This document shows, in pieces, positions 52,631 through 61,673 of a stretch of 64,000 nucleotides of DNA. The DNA is from Citrobacter rodentium NBRC 105723 = DSM 16636. Lineage in GTDB: Bacteria; Pseudomonadota; Gammaproteobacteria; Enterobacterales; Enterobacteriaceae. The notes under the pieces were generated by a model. The model did not search any database. It saw nothing but the letters and a program-made list of their open reading frames with translations, and had not been told where the DNA came from. The position numbers were made by a program, and so were the translations under genes. The stretch covers positions 2,790,001-2,854,000 of the forward strand of contig NZ_CP082833.1 in the NCBI RefSeq assembly GCF_021278985.1, written 5' to 3'. How positions within the stretch are numbered: position 1 is the first letter of the stretch; each line of letters starts with the position of its first letter.

Positions 52631-53233
52631 GTGAAAAACTCCGTCATCGCTTGTGCAGCGTCGGGGCCATCCCTGACGCTTGCCGATTGTCAGCTGCTCT
52701 ATGAGGCTGAAATCCCCATTATTGCCGTTAATGATTCATGGCGTGTGGCGCCGTTCTGCTCGGCAATCTATGCGGCTGATTTTGCATGGTGGCGGGAGCA
52801 CGCCAGCAAAATTCCTGTAACGGCGGCGCGCTGGTGTGGCAGCCGTTACACCGCCATTCATTTCGGCATTAGCTACCTGCAAACAGCAATACCGGGATCG
52901 TTTAACTCAGGGCAGCGAGCCATTGAGTTAGCCGCCACCCTGGGCGCCAGCCGGATTCTGCTGTTGGGCTATGACTGCTCACTGAAGCGCGGGATTCACT
53001 GGCATGGGGCCCATGCCGCCGGACGACTACGAAACCCGACACATGAAAGCGTTATCGCCTGGCAGGGTGAATTTTCCCGCCTGGCCGCGGCCTGCTCTGG
53101 GGTGGAAATTGTTAACTGTTCACGGGATACCTCTCTGAAATGCTTTCAACGCGAAAGGCTGGAAACAGCAATAGAGCGATTATCGTCGCATCCGGTCCCA
53201 GTGCGGCGGAGTTCAGTCCACCGGACGGGGTGA
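52631..53233 (+). CDS. DUF115/sialyltransferase-like phage protein 1
   Basis: This 200-residue protein has a GTG start. The N-terminus, IACAASGPSLTLADCQLL followed by IPIIAVNDSWRV, gives an A-S-G-P-S loop and I-I-A-V-N strand also present in the next gene, so the two are paralogues. Such G-P-S loops occur in DUF115 / GT42-like nucleotide-sugar proteins. AIELAATLGASRILLLGYDC is a second conserved strand. I do not know the substrate. It overlaps the next gene by 94 bp. Confidence 0.65.
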   Translation: MKNSVIACAASGPSLTLADCQLLYEAEIPIIAVNDSWRVAPFCSAIYAADFAWWREHASKIPVTAARWCGSRYTAIHFGISYLQTAIPGSFNSGQRAIELAATLGASRILLLGYDCSLKRGIHWHGAHAAGRLRNPTHESVIAWQGEFSRLAAACSGVEIVNCSRDTSLKCFQRERLETAIERLSSHPVPVRRSSVHRTG

Positions 53234-53760
53234 CAATTATTGCGGTGAATGGAGCTATCGACTGGCTACCGAGCACCGATTATTTTTTCACGCTGGATCC
53301 CAGTCCGGAAAATATGAGCCGGCTGGCTAATCCGCGCCCGAACATCTGCTATGTGGCGGCTGTTCCGGATGATATCGGGCTACCGCCGCATGTTATCAGG
53401 ATGAGGCGAATCTCATCGCGTGGCGCTGAACCGGCAACGGTTGGATCACCTGGCTGGTGGTTATGGCGCTGGTCGTGTACTCCCGGCCTGAGCAATAGCC
53501 CTGGCGAAATTCATTCTGGTAACAGTGCCTACGGCGCGCTGGGTCTGGCGTACCACCTGGGATTTATCGATGTAGCTCTGGTGGGGGTTGATGCGACTGA
53601 CGAAGAGCGTGTGGAGGGCGGCTGGTGCCGAGACTTGTCTCATTTGCCGTTACTTTTCGCGTCAGCCCGGCCTCAGATTAATGTGGTTTCTCTGGGAAAG
53701 CTAGCTTCCGTACCTCAAATGACACTTGCCGAATGGATGGATATGACTGATGAGAGATAA
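53140..53760 (+). CDS. DUF115/sialyltransferase-like phage protein 2
   Basis: This 206-residue paralogue of the preceding protein has IIVASGPSAAEFSPPDGVTI followed by IIAVNGAIDWLPSTDYFFTL, then HSGNSAYGALGLAYHLGFID and VALVGVDATDEE. The phage has kept two copies side by side, with the second translated from within the 3' end of the first. Function is not established. Context with the following glycosyltransferase suggests one pathway that handles a nucleotide sugar. Confidence 0.65.
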   Translation: MLSTRKAGNSNRAIIVASGPSAAEFSPPDGVTIIAVNGAIDWLPSTDYFFTLDPSPENMSRLANPRPNICYVAAVPDDIGLPPHVIRMRRISSRGAEPATVGSPGWWLWRWSCTPGLSNSPGEIHSGNSAYGALGLAYHLGFIDVALVGVDATDEERVEGGWCRDLSHLPLLFASARPQINVVSLGKLASVPQMTLAEWMDMTDER

Positions 53761-54415
53761 GCCCGTAATCGCAACGGTTTTACGCAGCGGTGGCGCATAT
53801 GCACCAGAGCATGTGAAATGGCTGAAACGGCAGCTACCTGGTGGATATGACTTTGTGTGCTTCTCCGACAGGGCTATCCGGGGAGTTCGTACTATTCCCC
53901 TGAAGCAGAGCTGGCCGGGCTGGTGGAGCAAGATCGAATTGTTCGATCCGGCTCAGTGTGATAGCGACATCTTCTTTCTTGATCTCGATACGGTTATTAC
54001 CGGTGATATTACGGAATTGCTGGCAGAGCAGCGCATGGGAATTCTGGCTGATTTCTATCATCCCTCAACGGTGGGATCTGCCGTGATGCGAATACCGCAT
54101 GGAAATAAAGCGTCGATATGGGAACAGTTCATGGAAGCGCCGGTGCGCATCATGCAGGAGTGTACGCAGCCTGGGAAGAAATGGGGTGACCAGGGTTTTC
54201 TCGATGATGTGTTTCAGCCCCGGATTATCTGGCAGAACGAGTATCCCGGCCAGATAGTCAGCTATAAGCAGCACATCGCGTGCGCCGGAATGCCAGGATG
54301 GCACTCATTAAGGTCTGAAGGCAATGGAACGTTGCCGCCCGATGCACGAATAGTCTGCTTTCATGGAAACCCGAAACCGTGGACCAGTAATTTACCATGG
54401 GTACCAGCACTATAA
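53750..54415 (+). CDS. glycosyltransferase-like protein
   Basis: This 221-residue protein begins MRDKPVIATVLRSGGAYAPE and contains FFLDLDTVITGDITELL, the D-x-D metal and nucleotide-sugar motif of GT-A enzymes (GT8-like). It ends ARIVCFHGNPKPW, where the His-Gly-x-x-K-P-W block of GT8 relatives is recognisable. It overlaps the upstream paralogue by 11 bp. The acceptor could be phage DNA, a virion protein or a host surface sugar; nothing here decides. Confidence 0.75.
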   Translation: MRDKPVIATVLRSGGAYAPEHVKWLKRQLPGGYDFVCFSDRAIRGVRTIPLKQSWPGWWSKIELFDPAQCDSDIFFLDLDTVITGDITELLAEQRMGILADFYHPSTVGSAVMRIPHGNKASIWEQFMEAPVRIMQECTQPGKKWGDQGFLDDVFQPRIIWQNEYPGQIVSYKQHIACAGMPGWHSLRSEGNGTLPPDARIVCFHGNPKPWTSNLPWVPAL

Positions 54416-54425
54416 GGGGTGTCCA

Positions 54426-55067
54426 ATGGCTGATTTACGTGACCTGTCACGCCAGCTGCAGGCGATAAAAAAGCAGATTCCTTTCGCCACGGCCCAGGCT
54501 ATGACGTCTGTCGTTCGACAGATAGAGGCTGCGCAGAAGACGGCATTCCAGCGCAGGCTGGATAATCCGACACCATTCACCGTTAAGTCGGTTGGCTCAG
54601 TGGGGGCAAGAAAGAGCAACCTGCGCGCCCGGGTGTTTGTTCGCGATACGGCAGCCGGATACCTGGAGCCTTTCGAATTTGGTGGAGAGCATAAGCTGAA
54701 CGGCAAAGCACTGCTGAACCCCAAGAACATCAAGCTGAACAAATACGGCAACCTGACCCGTAACAAGATGAGCCAGCTAAAGGCAAAGCCGAATACCTTC
54801 ATCGGTGACGTCAACGGTGTTAACGGTGTATGGCAGCGCAGGAAGCCAAAGAAGAGCAAGAGGAAAAAGCGGGCTAAACGCTCTCCGAACGGCATGCGCC
54901 GCGACAGGATGAAGCAGCCAGCCCCGAAACTCCTTATTCGCTTTGGTGATGCGCTTCCTGTCAGCCCAGTACTGGGATACATGGACAGAGCGAACCAGAT
55001 GGCGGAAGCGCTGCTACCTGGTGCACTGAGTCAGGCAATAGCGGAGGCTCTCCGCACCGCGAAGTAG
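54426..55067 (+). CDS. phage protein upstream of the terminase, very basic
   Basis: The start was placed at 54426 (MADLRDLSRQLQAIKKQIPF) and gives 213 residues. An arginine/lysine tract (RRKPKKSKRKKRAKR) in the middle suggests DNA or RNA binding. TPFTVKSVGSVGARKSNLRA and GYLEPFEFGGEH recall minor structural or tail-completion proteins, but the family is not certain. It ends 170 bp before the small terminase. Confidence 0.6.
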   Translation: MADLRDLSRQLQAIKKQIPFATAQAMTSVVRQIEAAQKTAFQRRLDNPTPFTVKSVGSVGARKSNLRARVFVRDTAAGYLEPFEFGGEHKLNGKALLNPKNIKLNKYGNLTRNKMSQLKAKPNTFIGDVNGVNGVWQRRKPKKSKRKKRAKRSPNGMRRDRMKQPAPKLLIRFGDALPVSPVLGYMDRANQMAEALLPGALSQAIAEALRTAK

Positions 55068-55237
55068 TCCGCATATTTTTCAAATCGGGAAAATCGACGA
55101 TATCCCCCGGGGAGGACGGCTCAGAAAAAAATGGGTCCTTCCTAACTGGCTGATATCACACGGGCATTGCGCGCCGCGATGTTCGGCTAGCTATGAACTT
55201 TTGAAATTTGGGTAACAGGTAACAGCCGGGGTAACAC
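55068..55237. other. possible cos region with GGTAACA repeats
   Basis: This non-coding gap lies directly upstream of the small terminase, where lambda-type phages carry cos. Three GGTAACA copies (55211-55217, 55218-55224, 55230-55236) run into the terS start. A nicking site cannot be identified by eye. Confidence 0.45.
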
Positions 55238-55843
55238 ATGAACCAGTCAGAATTCGCCAGGTTGCACGGCGTCAGCCGGAAGACGGTCACCCAGTGGAAA
55301 GCCCGGGGCTGGCTGGTTCTGGATGGTGAAGATATCGATGTGGACGCGTCCAACGCGAACATTGAACGCTACCGGAAAACGGTGAGTCGCCCGGGTAAAA
55401 AAAATGCGGAAGGTAACAGCCAGGGTAACAGGAAGGGTAACACCACCAGGAGTAACAGCCAGGGTAACACCGCGACGCCGGAACGACCGGAGTCGGCCAG
55501 TAAAGTGGCAGAGCGGATCCTGGTTGCCCGTGGTGCTGAAATGACGCTGGATGAAGCCCGTCAGATGAAGGAGAACTACCTGGCGCTGCTGACGCAGCTG
55601 GAATATGACACAAAATCCGGCGCACTGTTGCCATTCGAAGAAATGATCTCTGAGGTCAGGAAAGAATATTCCCGGATGCGTACCCGCCTGGTGGCTATCG
55701 CCCCGGAACATGGCCCCCGGCTGCGTGTGCTGGCCCCGACTGTCAGCGATGCTGAATTCGTCCAGGCGCTTCAGGAAGTGGTGTATGAGGCTATGGAGGA
55801 GTTGAGCAGTGACACAGACAGCAGAGGGGGGGATCAGCAATAA
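55238..55843 (+). CDS. terminase small subunit (Nu1-like)
   Basis: This 201-residue protein begins MNQSEFARLHGVSRKTVTQW, a winged-helix DNA-binding domain as in lambda Nu1. A flexible linker containing NSQGN repeats follows, encoded by GGTAACA-like DNA repeats. The C-terminal part (AEMTLDEARQMKENYLALLT, then MRTRLVAIAPEHGPRLR) is the oligomerisation and large-subunit-binding region. It recognises the phage packaging site and recruits TerL. The gene overlaps terL by 35 bp. Confidence 0.9.
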   Translation: MNQSEFARLHGVSRKTVTQWKARGWLVLDGEDIDVDASNANIERYRKTVSRPGKKNAEGNSQGNRKGNTTRSNSQGNTATPERPESASKVAERILVARGAEMTLDEARQMKENYLALLTQLEYDTKSGALLPFEEMISEVRKEYSRMRTRLVAIAPEHGPRLRVLAPTVSDAEFVQALQEVVYEAMEELSSDTDSRGGDQQ

Positions 55844-57788
55844 CGCCTGGCGCCGCTTCCGCGCCTCGCTGGTCCAGGCCCGTGCAGACGTTCGCCCGCC
55901 GGAACCTCTATCGCTGAGCGAATGGGCCAATAAATATGCGGTGCTGTCCAAGGAAACCAGCGCCCAGACGGGTAAATTTCGCTCCTTTGCGTACCAGGAC
56001 GGCATCATGGATGCCATTACGGATCCTGCTGTTGTCCAGATTAGTGTGATGAAATCGGCCCGTGTCGGCTATACCAAGATCCTCGACCACGTAGTGGGCT
56101 ATTTTCTCTCACATGACCCGTCACCGATCCTGGTGGTGCAGCCCCGTGTTGAGGATGCCGAGGATTACAGTAAAACCGAAATATCGCCGATGCTGCGCGA
56201 TACCCCCGTTCTGGCTGACATTTGCGGTAGTCCCAAAGCGAAGGACAGTAATCAGACCATCCTCAAAAAGACGTTCACTAATGGTGCTAACCTGACCATG
56301 GTGGGGGCGAACAGTCCTGGTGGTTTCCGTCGTATCACCTGCCGCATCATCCTGTTTGATGAGGTGGACGGGTACCCCGCAGGTGGCGCTGGTGCGGAAG
56401 GCGACCAGATAGCGCTGGGGATCAAGCGCTCGGAAACGTTCTGGAACCGAAAAATAGCGCTGGGCTCGACACCGACGGTGAAAGGCATCAGTCGCATCGA
56501 GAAAGCGTATCTGGAGAGCGATCAGCGTCGCTATTTTGTTCCCTGTCCACACTGCGGCGAATATCAGGTTCTGGAGTGGGGCGGCCCGGATACGTCTTAC
56601 GGTATCAAGTGGGAAAAGGATAAGGACGGCAACGGCATTCCTGAATCCGCTTATTACGTCTGTCGGCACAACGGCTGTGTGATTCAGCACAGCGATAAAG
56701 CATGGATGGTGAAAAATGGTGAATGGCGCGCGACCCGGCCATTTAGCGGCCATGCGGGATTCCATATCTGGACCGGATACAGCCTGTTCCCTAATGCGGC
56801 ATGGAAATATCTGGTCGCGGAGTGGCTGAAGGTAAAAGACGATCCCCTGCAGCGCCAGACCTTCATTAACACCACCCTCGGGGAGCCCTATGAGGACAGG
56901 GGGGAGAAGGCGCTGAGTGAAAAACGGCTGGCTGAGCGCTGTGAGGTTTACGCCGCCGAGGTGCCGGATGGCGTGGCGGTTCTGACGGCTGGGATTGATA
57001 CCCAGGACGATCGCTTTGAAATCGAGGTCATCGGATGGGGACGTAACGAAGAGTCCTGGTCCATTGCCTATGACGTGATCGAGGGTGACCTGGAAACCGA
57101 AGAGCCCTGGCAGCGCCTGGACGCGTACCTGAAGCAGGTATGGCGCCGGGCTGATGGCCGGGGATTCACCATCATGGCCGCCTGCCACGATTCCGGAGGC
57201 CACCATACCCAGAAGGTTTACGAGTTTGCCAAAGAGCGACTGGGACGCCGTATCTGGGCGGTAAAAGGGGAGTCCGCCAGGGGCGGAAAGCGGTCACCCG
57301 TCTGGCCGACCAAGCGCCCCTCATCGCGCAGTAAGGCGACGTTCCGACCAATCATTATTGGCGTCAATTCAGCAAAGGATACTATCCGCAACCGACTGCA
57401 TATTGAGCCGCCGGAGGCCGGGGAGTCGAAATCGGCGTATATGCATTTTCCGGCTGACCGGGATTTGCATTATTTCGGGCAGCTACTGGCCGAACGCTCT
57501 GTTGTAAAACACTCCGGCGGCCAGACCTATCGCGTCTGGGAGCAACTGGCAGGCAGGGCTAACGAGGCGCTGGACTGCCGTGTTTACGGCTATGCCGCGC
57601 TCTGCGGTTTGCTGCATATGGGGCTGAAGCTGAATGCGAAGGCCGACAGTATCGCCGCTAACCCGGAACGACTGATTGCCGCAGAGCCGGATCCACAGCC
57701 GAAACCGGATTACCGGCTGCCGGGCGTCATCATCGAAGAGCCAGCGGCGCCGAAGCGCCGACGGTTATCACAGTTACTACCTCAGTAA
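55809..57788 (+). CDS. terminase large subunit (lambda gpA family)
   Basis: The GTG start at 55809 gives 659 residues. The packaging ATPase motif is VMKSARVGYTKILDH (lambda-type Walker A, A-R-V-G-Y-T-K), with Walker B at IILFDEVDGYP. The nuclease domain begins AGIDTQDDRFEIEVIGWGR, supplying the first metal-binding Asp. YFVPCPHCGEYQVLEW is the conserved zinc-like segment. The protein cuts and pumps concatemeric DNA into proheads. Family length is about 640, so it is complete. Confidence 0.96.
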   Translation: MTQTAEGGISNNAWRRFRASLVQARADVRPPEPLSLSEWANKYAVLSKETSAQTGKFRSFAYQDGIMDAITDPAVVQISVMKSARVGYTKILDHVVGYFLSHDPSPILVVQPRVEDAEDYSKTEISPMLRDTPVLADICGSPKAKDSNQTILKKTFTNGANLTMVGANSPGGFRRITCRIILFDEVDGYPAGGAGAEGDQIALGIKRSETFWNRKIALGSTPTVKGISRIEKAYLESDQRRYFVPCPHCGEYQVLEWGGPDTSYGIKWEKDKDGNGIPESAYYVCRHNGCVIQHSDKAWMVKNGEWRATRPFSGHAGFHIWTGYSLFPNAAWKYLVAEWLKVKDDPLQRQTFINTTLGEPYEDRGEKALSEKRLAERCEVYAAEVPDGVAVLTAGIDTQDDRFEIEVIGWGRNEESWSIAYDVIEGDLETEEPWQRLDAYLKQVWRRADGRGFTIMAACHDSGGHHTQKVYEFAKERLGRRIWAVKGESARGGKRSPVWPTKRPSSRSKATFRPIIIGVNSAKDTIRNRLHIEPPEAGESKSAYMHFPADRDLHYFGQLLAERSVVKHSGGQTYRVWEQLAGRANEALDCRVYGYAALCGLLHMGLKLNAKADSIAANPERLIAAEPDPQPKPDYRLPGVIIEEPAAPKRRRLSQLLPQ

Positions 57789-57796
57789 GGACCATC

Positions 57797-58060
57797 ATGT
57801 TTAACCGAAACACCAGCCTGCTTGCCGGTGGAATGACTCGTGAGCAGCTCCAGGAGGCACTGGCAAAGGCACAGCAGGCGTATATCGATCTCACTACCGG
57901 GAGTCGTGGTGTTTCGTTCTCCTATTCACAGGGAGACGGCACGCGCTCTGTTTCTTACCAGCAAAGCAGCTTGGCTGACCTGCTGGCGCTGATCCAGTTG
58001 CTGCAGGCGCAGCTGGGAATTGTGGCGCGGCCACGCCGACCGGTGAGGTTCCGTTTCTGA
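57797..58060 (+). CDS. head-tail joining protein gpW
   Basis: This 87-residue protein has the gpW pattern: MTREQLQEALAKAQQAYIDL followed by GVSFSYSQGDGTRSVSYQQS and a helical C-terminus ending RPVRFRF. gpW plugs the portal after packaging and begins the tail-joining interface. The stop codon overlaps the portal start by one base. Confidence 0.9.
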   Translation: MFNRNTSLLAGGMTREQLQEALAKAQQAYIDLTTGSRGVSFSYSQGDGTRSVSYQQSSLADLLALIQLLQAQLGIVARPRRPVRFRF

Positions 58061-59703
58061 TGAATAAAGTGCAAATCCTGGGCGTGGACGGGCGCCCGCT
58101 GGCACCCTCCCGCCCCTCATACACGGCGCTGACCGGTGGCAGCCGGGTGCCCTACGACGCTGCGGATTCGTTCAGCGACCAACTGGCGAACTGGCAGCCC
58201 GCGCTGTGGTCGCCGGATAACGAAATCAATATCTACCGGGATCGTATCGTTTCCCGGGTGCGGGATCTGGCGCGTAACGATGGTTGGGCCAGCGGCTCGA
58301 TTACCCGGGTGCTGGATAATGCCGTTGGGGCGAACTACCGGCCCATCATGAAACCGGATTACCGGATGCTGGCGCTGATGACCGGCAACAAGGCGTTCGA
58401 TGCCACCTGGGCCGATGAATACGGAAAAGTCCTCGAAGCGCACTGGCGCACCTGGGCGAATGACCCCGGGCGTTATTGCGATGTTGAGCGTAAGCAGACC
58501 GTTTCCCAGATGCTGCGTCTGGGGTTTCGTCATAAGTTGCTGGATGGTGATGCGCTGGCGGTCCTGCAGTATCGCCTGGACCGGCTTGGCCCCGGTCGCG
58601 GGCGGTATGCCACGACGGTTCAGATTGTGGATCCTGACCGCCTGAGCAACCCGCAGCAGAATTTCGATATGCCGCATATTCGCGGCGGCGTCGAACTGGA
58701 TGATGACGGGGCGCCGGTGGCCTACCACATCAGGCAGGCCCATATCGGCGACTGGTGGAGTGGAGAGAAAACGCTGACATGGGAGCGCATCCCGCGGGAA
58801 ACTTACTGGGGGCGTCCCCATGTGGTCCATGACTATGACCATGAGCGGGGCGCCCAGCACCGCGGCAACGGCATTCTGACCCCGGTGGTCCAGCGCCTGA
58901 AGATGCTGATTAAGTACGACCAGTCAGAACTGGAAGCCGCAATTCTTAACTCCATTTTCGGCGCCTATATCGAGTCTCCCTACGATCCGGAGATGGTCCA
59001 GGCGGCGATGGGTGAATCCTACGATGATACCAGTCTGGGCGCTTACCAGGACGGACGCATTGGCTTTCACAGCGATCGTCGTCTGACGCTGCAGAACGGC
59101 GCCCGGATGCCCATTCTGTATCCCGGGGAAAAAATCGCGACGGTTAACGCTGCACGCCCGCACAGTAATTTCGAGGTTTTCGAGGCCGCTGCGCTGCGCA
59201 ATATCGCCGCAGCAACGGGGTTGTCCACCCAGCAGGTTACCCAGGACTGGTCAGACGTTAACTACAGTTCGGCCCGCTCCGCCATGCTGGAAGCCTGGAA
59301 AACCCTGACCCGGCGCCGCGACGATTTCGCTGTTGGATTTGCGCAACCTATTCTGAGCGCATTTGTTGAAGAGGTGCACGATACCGAAGATTTACCGCTG
59401 CCTGCTGGCGCGCCTGACTTTATTGAGGCCCGCGCCGCGTATACCCGCGCCCGCTGGATGGGGCCGGGCCGTGGCTGGGTGGATCCGGTTGCCGAGAAGA
59501 AAGGGGCCATTCTGGGGCTCGATGCCGGCATGTCCACCCTGGAAATGGAGGTTGCCGAAAACGTGGGCGAAGACTGGGAAGAGATCATGGACCAGCGCAA
59601 GCGGGAGATCGACGCCTGTCGGGAACGCGGCATTCCGCTGCCGAGCTGGGCGCAGGCAGATACGTTTGCCAGTGAGACGATTACCGATCCGGAGGAAAAA
59701 TAG
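58060..59703 (+). CDS. portal protein (lambda gpB family)
   Basis: This 547-residue protein begins MNKVQILGVDGRPLAPSRPS and includes SRVRDLARNDGWASGSITRV, LDGDALAVLQYR, VQIVDPDRLSNPQQNFDMPH and NYSSARSAMLEAWKTLTRRR, typical of the lambda portal family. It forms the twelve-subunit ring through which DNA enters and leaves the head. It overlaps gpW and the protease gene by one base each, so translation is coupled. Confidence 0.96.
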   Translation: MNKVQILGVDGRPLAPSRPSYTALTGGSRVPYDAADSFSDQLANWQPALWSPDNEINIYRDRIVSRVRDLARNDGWASGSITRVLDNAVGANYRPIMKPDYRMLALMTGNKAFDATWADEYGKVLEAHWRTWANDPGRYCDVERKQTVSQMLRLGFRHKLLDGDALAVLQYRLDRLGPGRGRYATTVQIVDPDRLSNPQQNFDMPHIRGGVELDDDGAPVAYHIRQAHIGDWWSGEKTLTWERIPRETYWGRPHVVHDYDHERGAQHRGNGILTPVVQRLKMLIKYDQSELEAAILNSIFGAYIESPYDPEMVQAAMGESYDDTSLGAYQDGRIGFHSDRRLTLQNGARMPILYPGEKIATVNAARPHSNFEVFEAAALRNIAAATGLSTQQVTQDWSDVNYSSARSAMLEAWKTLTRRRDDFAVGFAQPILSAFVEEVHDTEDLPLPAGAPDFIEARAAYTRARWMGPGRGWVDPVAEKKGAILGLDAGMSTLEMEVAENVGEDWEEIMDQRKREIDACRERGIPLPSWAQADTFASETITDPEEK

Positions 59704-60569
59704 TGAATTTACCCCATCTGGCACAGCGGCTTTTTAATACGCCGCTGGCGATTCACCCGCATAAAGCTGAGGTCATTATGGCGGCCGTCATGGATCGATT
59801 TGGCATCAGCAGGGTGGAGGCATCCATGGCGATGTCTGATGAGTCGTATGGCTATGACGATAACCGACGGCGCTCAACGCAGCGGGATCCGGGCTATGAC
59901 AATGTGGCCGGGATTGCGGTTATTCCCATTCAGGGGACGCTGGTCCAGAAGCTGGGCTGCCTGCGTCCATACAGTGGAATGACCGGTTATGACGGAATAC
60001 GGCAGACCTTTCTGACCGCGATGGCAGACCCTGAGATTACCGGGATTTGTCTTGACATCGACTCCCCGGGTGGGGAGGTAGCCGGTTGTTTTGACCTGGT
60101 GGATGAAATCTATAGCGCCCGCGGCGATAAGCCGATTCACGCCATTTTGTCAGAGAGCGCCTATTCAGCGGCCTATGCTATCGCCAGCGCCGCCGATCGC
60201 ATCTGCGTACCGCGCACCGGTGGCGTCGGCTCTGTGGGCGTGGTGACCATGCATCTGGACTGGAGCCAGCGCATCATGGATGACGGCCTGAAGGTCACAA
60301 TCATTACCTTTGGCAGCCGTAAGGCGGAGGGGTCGCCCTATAAAGAATTGTCCGATGAGGCGTTTACGGCCATTCAGCAGGACATTAACGCAATGGGGGA
60401 ACTGTTTGTTAACACCGTTGCACGTAACCGTGGTATCAGCGCAAAAGTCATTAAAAACACCCAGGCGGCGTGTTTTATGGCCGGTGATGGCGTTGAACTG
60501 GGTCTGGCTGATGAGGTGATTACCCCGGATGCCGCTTTTAGAAAACTACTTTCACTGACAGGAGCCTGA
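59703..60569 (+). CDS. S49-family head maturation protease (lambda gpC-like)
   Basis: A GTG start gives 288 residues. The ClpP/SppA fold is clear: GIAVIPIQGTLVQKLG, ICLDIDSPGGEVAGCFDLVD, then the nucleophile region SESAYSAAYAIASAADRI and GSVGVVTMHLDWSQ; the Lys is probably in SRKAEGSPYKEL. It digests scaffold during prohead maturation. In lambda the scaffold is nested in this gene; here it is a separate frame 1 bp downstream. Confidence 0.94.
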   Translation: MNLPHLAQRLFNTPLAIHPHKAEVIMAAVMDRFGISRVEASMAMSDESYGYDDNRRRSTQRDPGYDNVAGIAVIPIQGTLVQKLGCLRPYSGMTGYDGIRQTFLTAMADPEITGICLDIDSPGGEVAGCFDLVDEIYSARGDKPIHAILSESAYSAAYAIASAADRICVPRTGGVGSVGVVTMHLDWSQRIMDDGLKVTIITFGSRKAEGSPYKELSDEAFTAIQQDINAMGELFVNTVARNRGISAKVIKNTQAACFMAGDGVELGLADEVITPDAAFRKLLSLTGA

Positions 60570-60570
60570 T

Positions 60571-61173
60571 ATGGCAAAAGCATCATTCAGTTTCGCCCAT
60601 CTGTTGGGTTTAGGCGCCTCTGCATCTGAGGATGAAGAGGATAAAAAAGCGAAGAAGGCCCGCAGCCGCCGCGCTGAAGAAGACGAGCGCGAGGACGATG
60701 CGGAAGACGATGATCGTGATGGTGACGCCGAAGATGACGACCGTGAGGACGACGCCGAAGACGATGAGACCGATCCGGATGCGGAAGGTGATGATGAGCA
60801 GGAGCCGGATGCGGAAGAGGATGACGGCGATGATGAAAAGGAAGGAAAAGCGACACGTAAGGCCCGAACGGCTGAACGCCGCCGCTGCGCCCGTATCTTT
60901 GGCAGCCACCATGCTGCTGCTAATCCGGCGCTGGCTGCATCGCTGGCATTCAATACCGGGATGAGTTCGGCCGCCGCTATCAGCGTCATGAAATCGTCCG
61001 CAGCAGCACAGCGTGGTGCCGGGGCTGCTGGCGGGCGTCGCTCTCTGGATGAGCGCATGATGTCCGGGCAGCAGGTCCGTCTGGGCGCGGATGGGGGGAA
61101 GGCGTCAAATGGTAAATCGGAGCTCGTCAGCAAAATGACGCAGCTCTATAACAATGCGCGAGGTGAAAAATAA
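60571..61173 (+). CDS. scaffold-like protein with long acidic repeats
   Basis: This 200-residue protein occupies the place of lambda Nu3. Residues 20-90 are almost pure Asp/Glu/Arg/Ala in imperfect repeats such as EDDAEDDDRDGDAEDDDRED, giving an extremely acidic stretch. The C-terminal half (CARIFGSHHAAANPALAASL, then LVSKMTQLYNNARGEK) is helical and probably binds the capsid protein. The function is assigned by position and composition. Confidence 0.75.
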   Translation: MAKASFSFAHLLGLGASASEDEEDKKAKKARSRRAEEDEREDDAEDDDRDGDAEDDDREDDAEDDETDPDAEGDDEQEPDAEEDDGDDEKEGKATRKARTAERRRCARIFGSHHAAANPALAASLAFNTGMSSAAAISVMKSSAAAQRGAGAAGGRRSLDERMMSGQQVRLGADGGKASNGKSELVSKMTQLYNNARGEK

Positions 61174-61580
61174 TGGATCAGTTTGGGCCAAACCCGTTTT
61201 CTCCGGGAATGCAGAGTTCTCTGTTTGTCCCCGATCAGCTGATTGCCGGTACTCTGCAGCTGGTCACCGATACGGTGATGATTGATGCCGGTAACGTGCT
61301 AACACGCGGTACCGTACTGGGTATGATCACCGACTCCGGTAACTATACCGCCTGCGTTAAAACGGCTGCTGACGGTAGCCAGACGCCGCTGGCCATTCTG
61401 GTGGATGATGTTGATGCCACCGACGCAGAGCAGCAGGCCGGTGTTTATCTGATGGGTGAATTTAACCAGAATCGTGTCACTATCGATAAAAGCTGGACCA
61501 TGGCGGAGATGAAAACCGCGCTACGCCCGGTAGCCATCTTTCTGCGCGACAGTGTACAAACGCCGCTTTCCTCTTCCTGA
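61173..61580 (+). CDS. head decoration protein (lambda gpD family)
   Basis: This 135-residue protein begins MDQFGPNPFSPGMQSSLFVP, with LIAGTLQLVTDTVMIDAGNV, VLGMITDSGNYTACVKTAAD and the acidic ILVDDVDATDAEQQAGVYLM segment of the gpD family. Trimers cap the expanded capsid and stabilise packed heads. The start overlaps the scaffold stop by one base. Confidence 0.92.
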   Translation: MDQFGPNPFSPGMQSSLFVPDQLIAGTLQLVTDTVMIDAGNVLTRGTVLGMITDSGNYTACVKTAADGSQTPLAILVDDVDATDAEQQAGVYLMGEFNQNRVTIDKSWTMAEMKTALRPVAIFLRDSVQTPLSSS

Positions 61581-61673
61581 TCCCCGAAGCACTGAACGTA
61601 TGCCTTAACCGGCAGGGGTGCTTCTGTTCTGAATTTGGCCGGCCAGTGAGCCGGCATAGCAAAGAGACCTGAT

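Noticed and set aside
56121..57206. 361-codon minus-strand frame
   Set aside because: Antisense to the terminase large subunit, with no motif or start signal.
60552..61133. Serine-rich 193-codon minus-strand frame
   Set aside because: It is the antisense reading of the acidic GAC/GAA repeat tract. The serine runs are an artefact of that composition.
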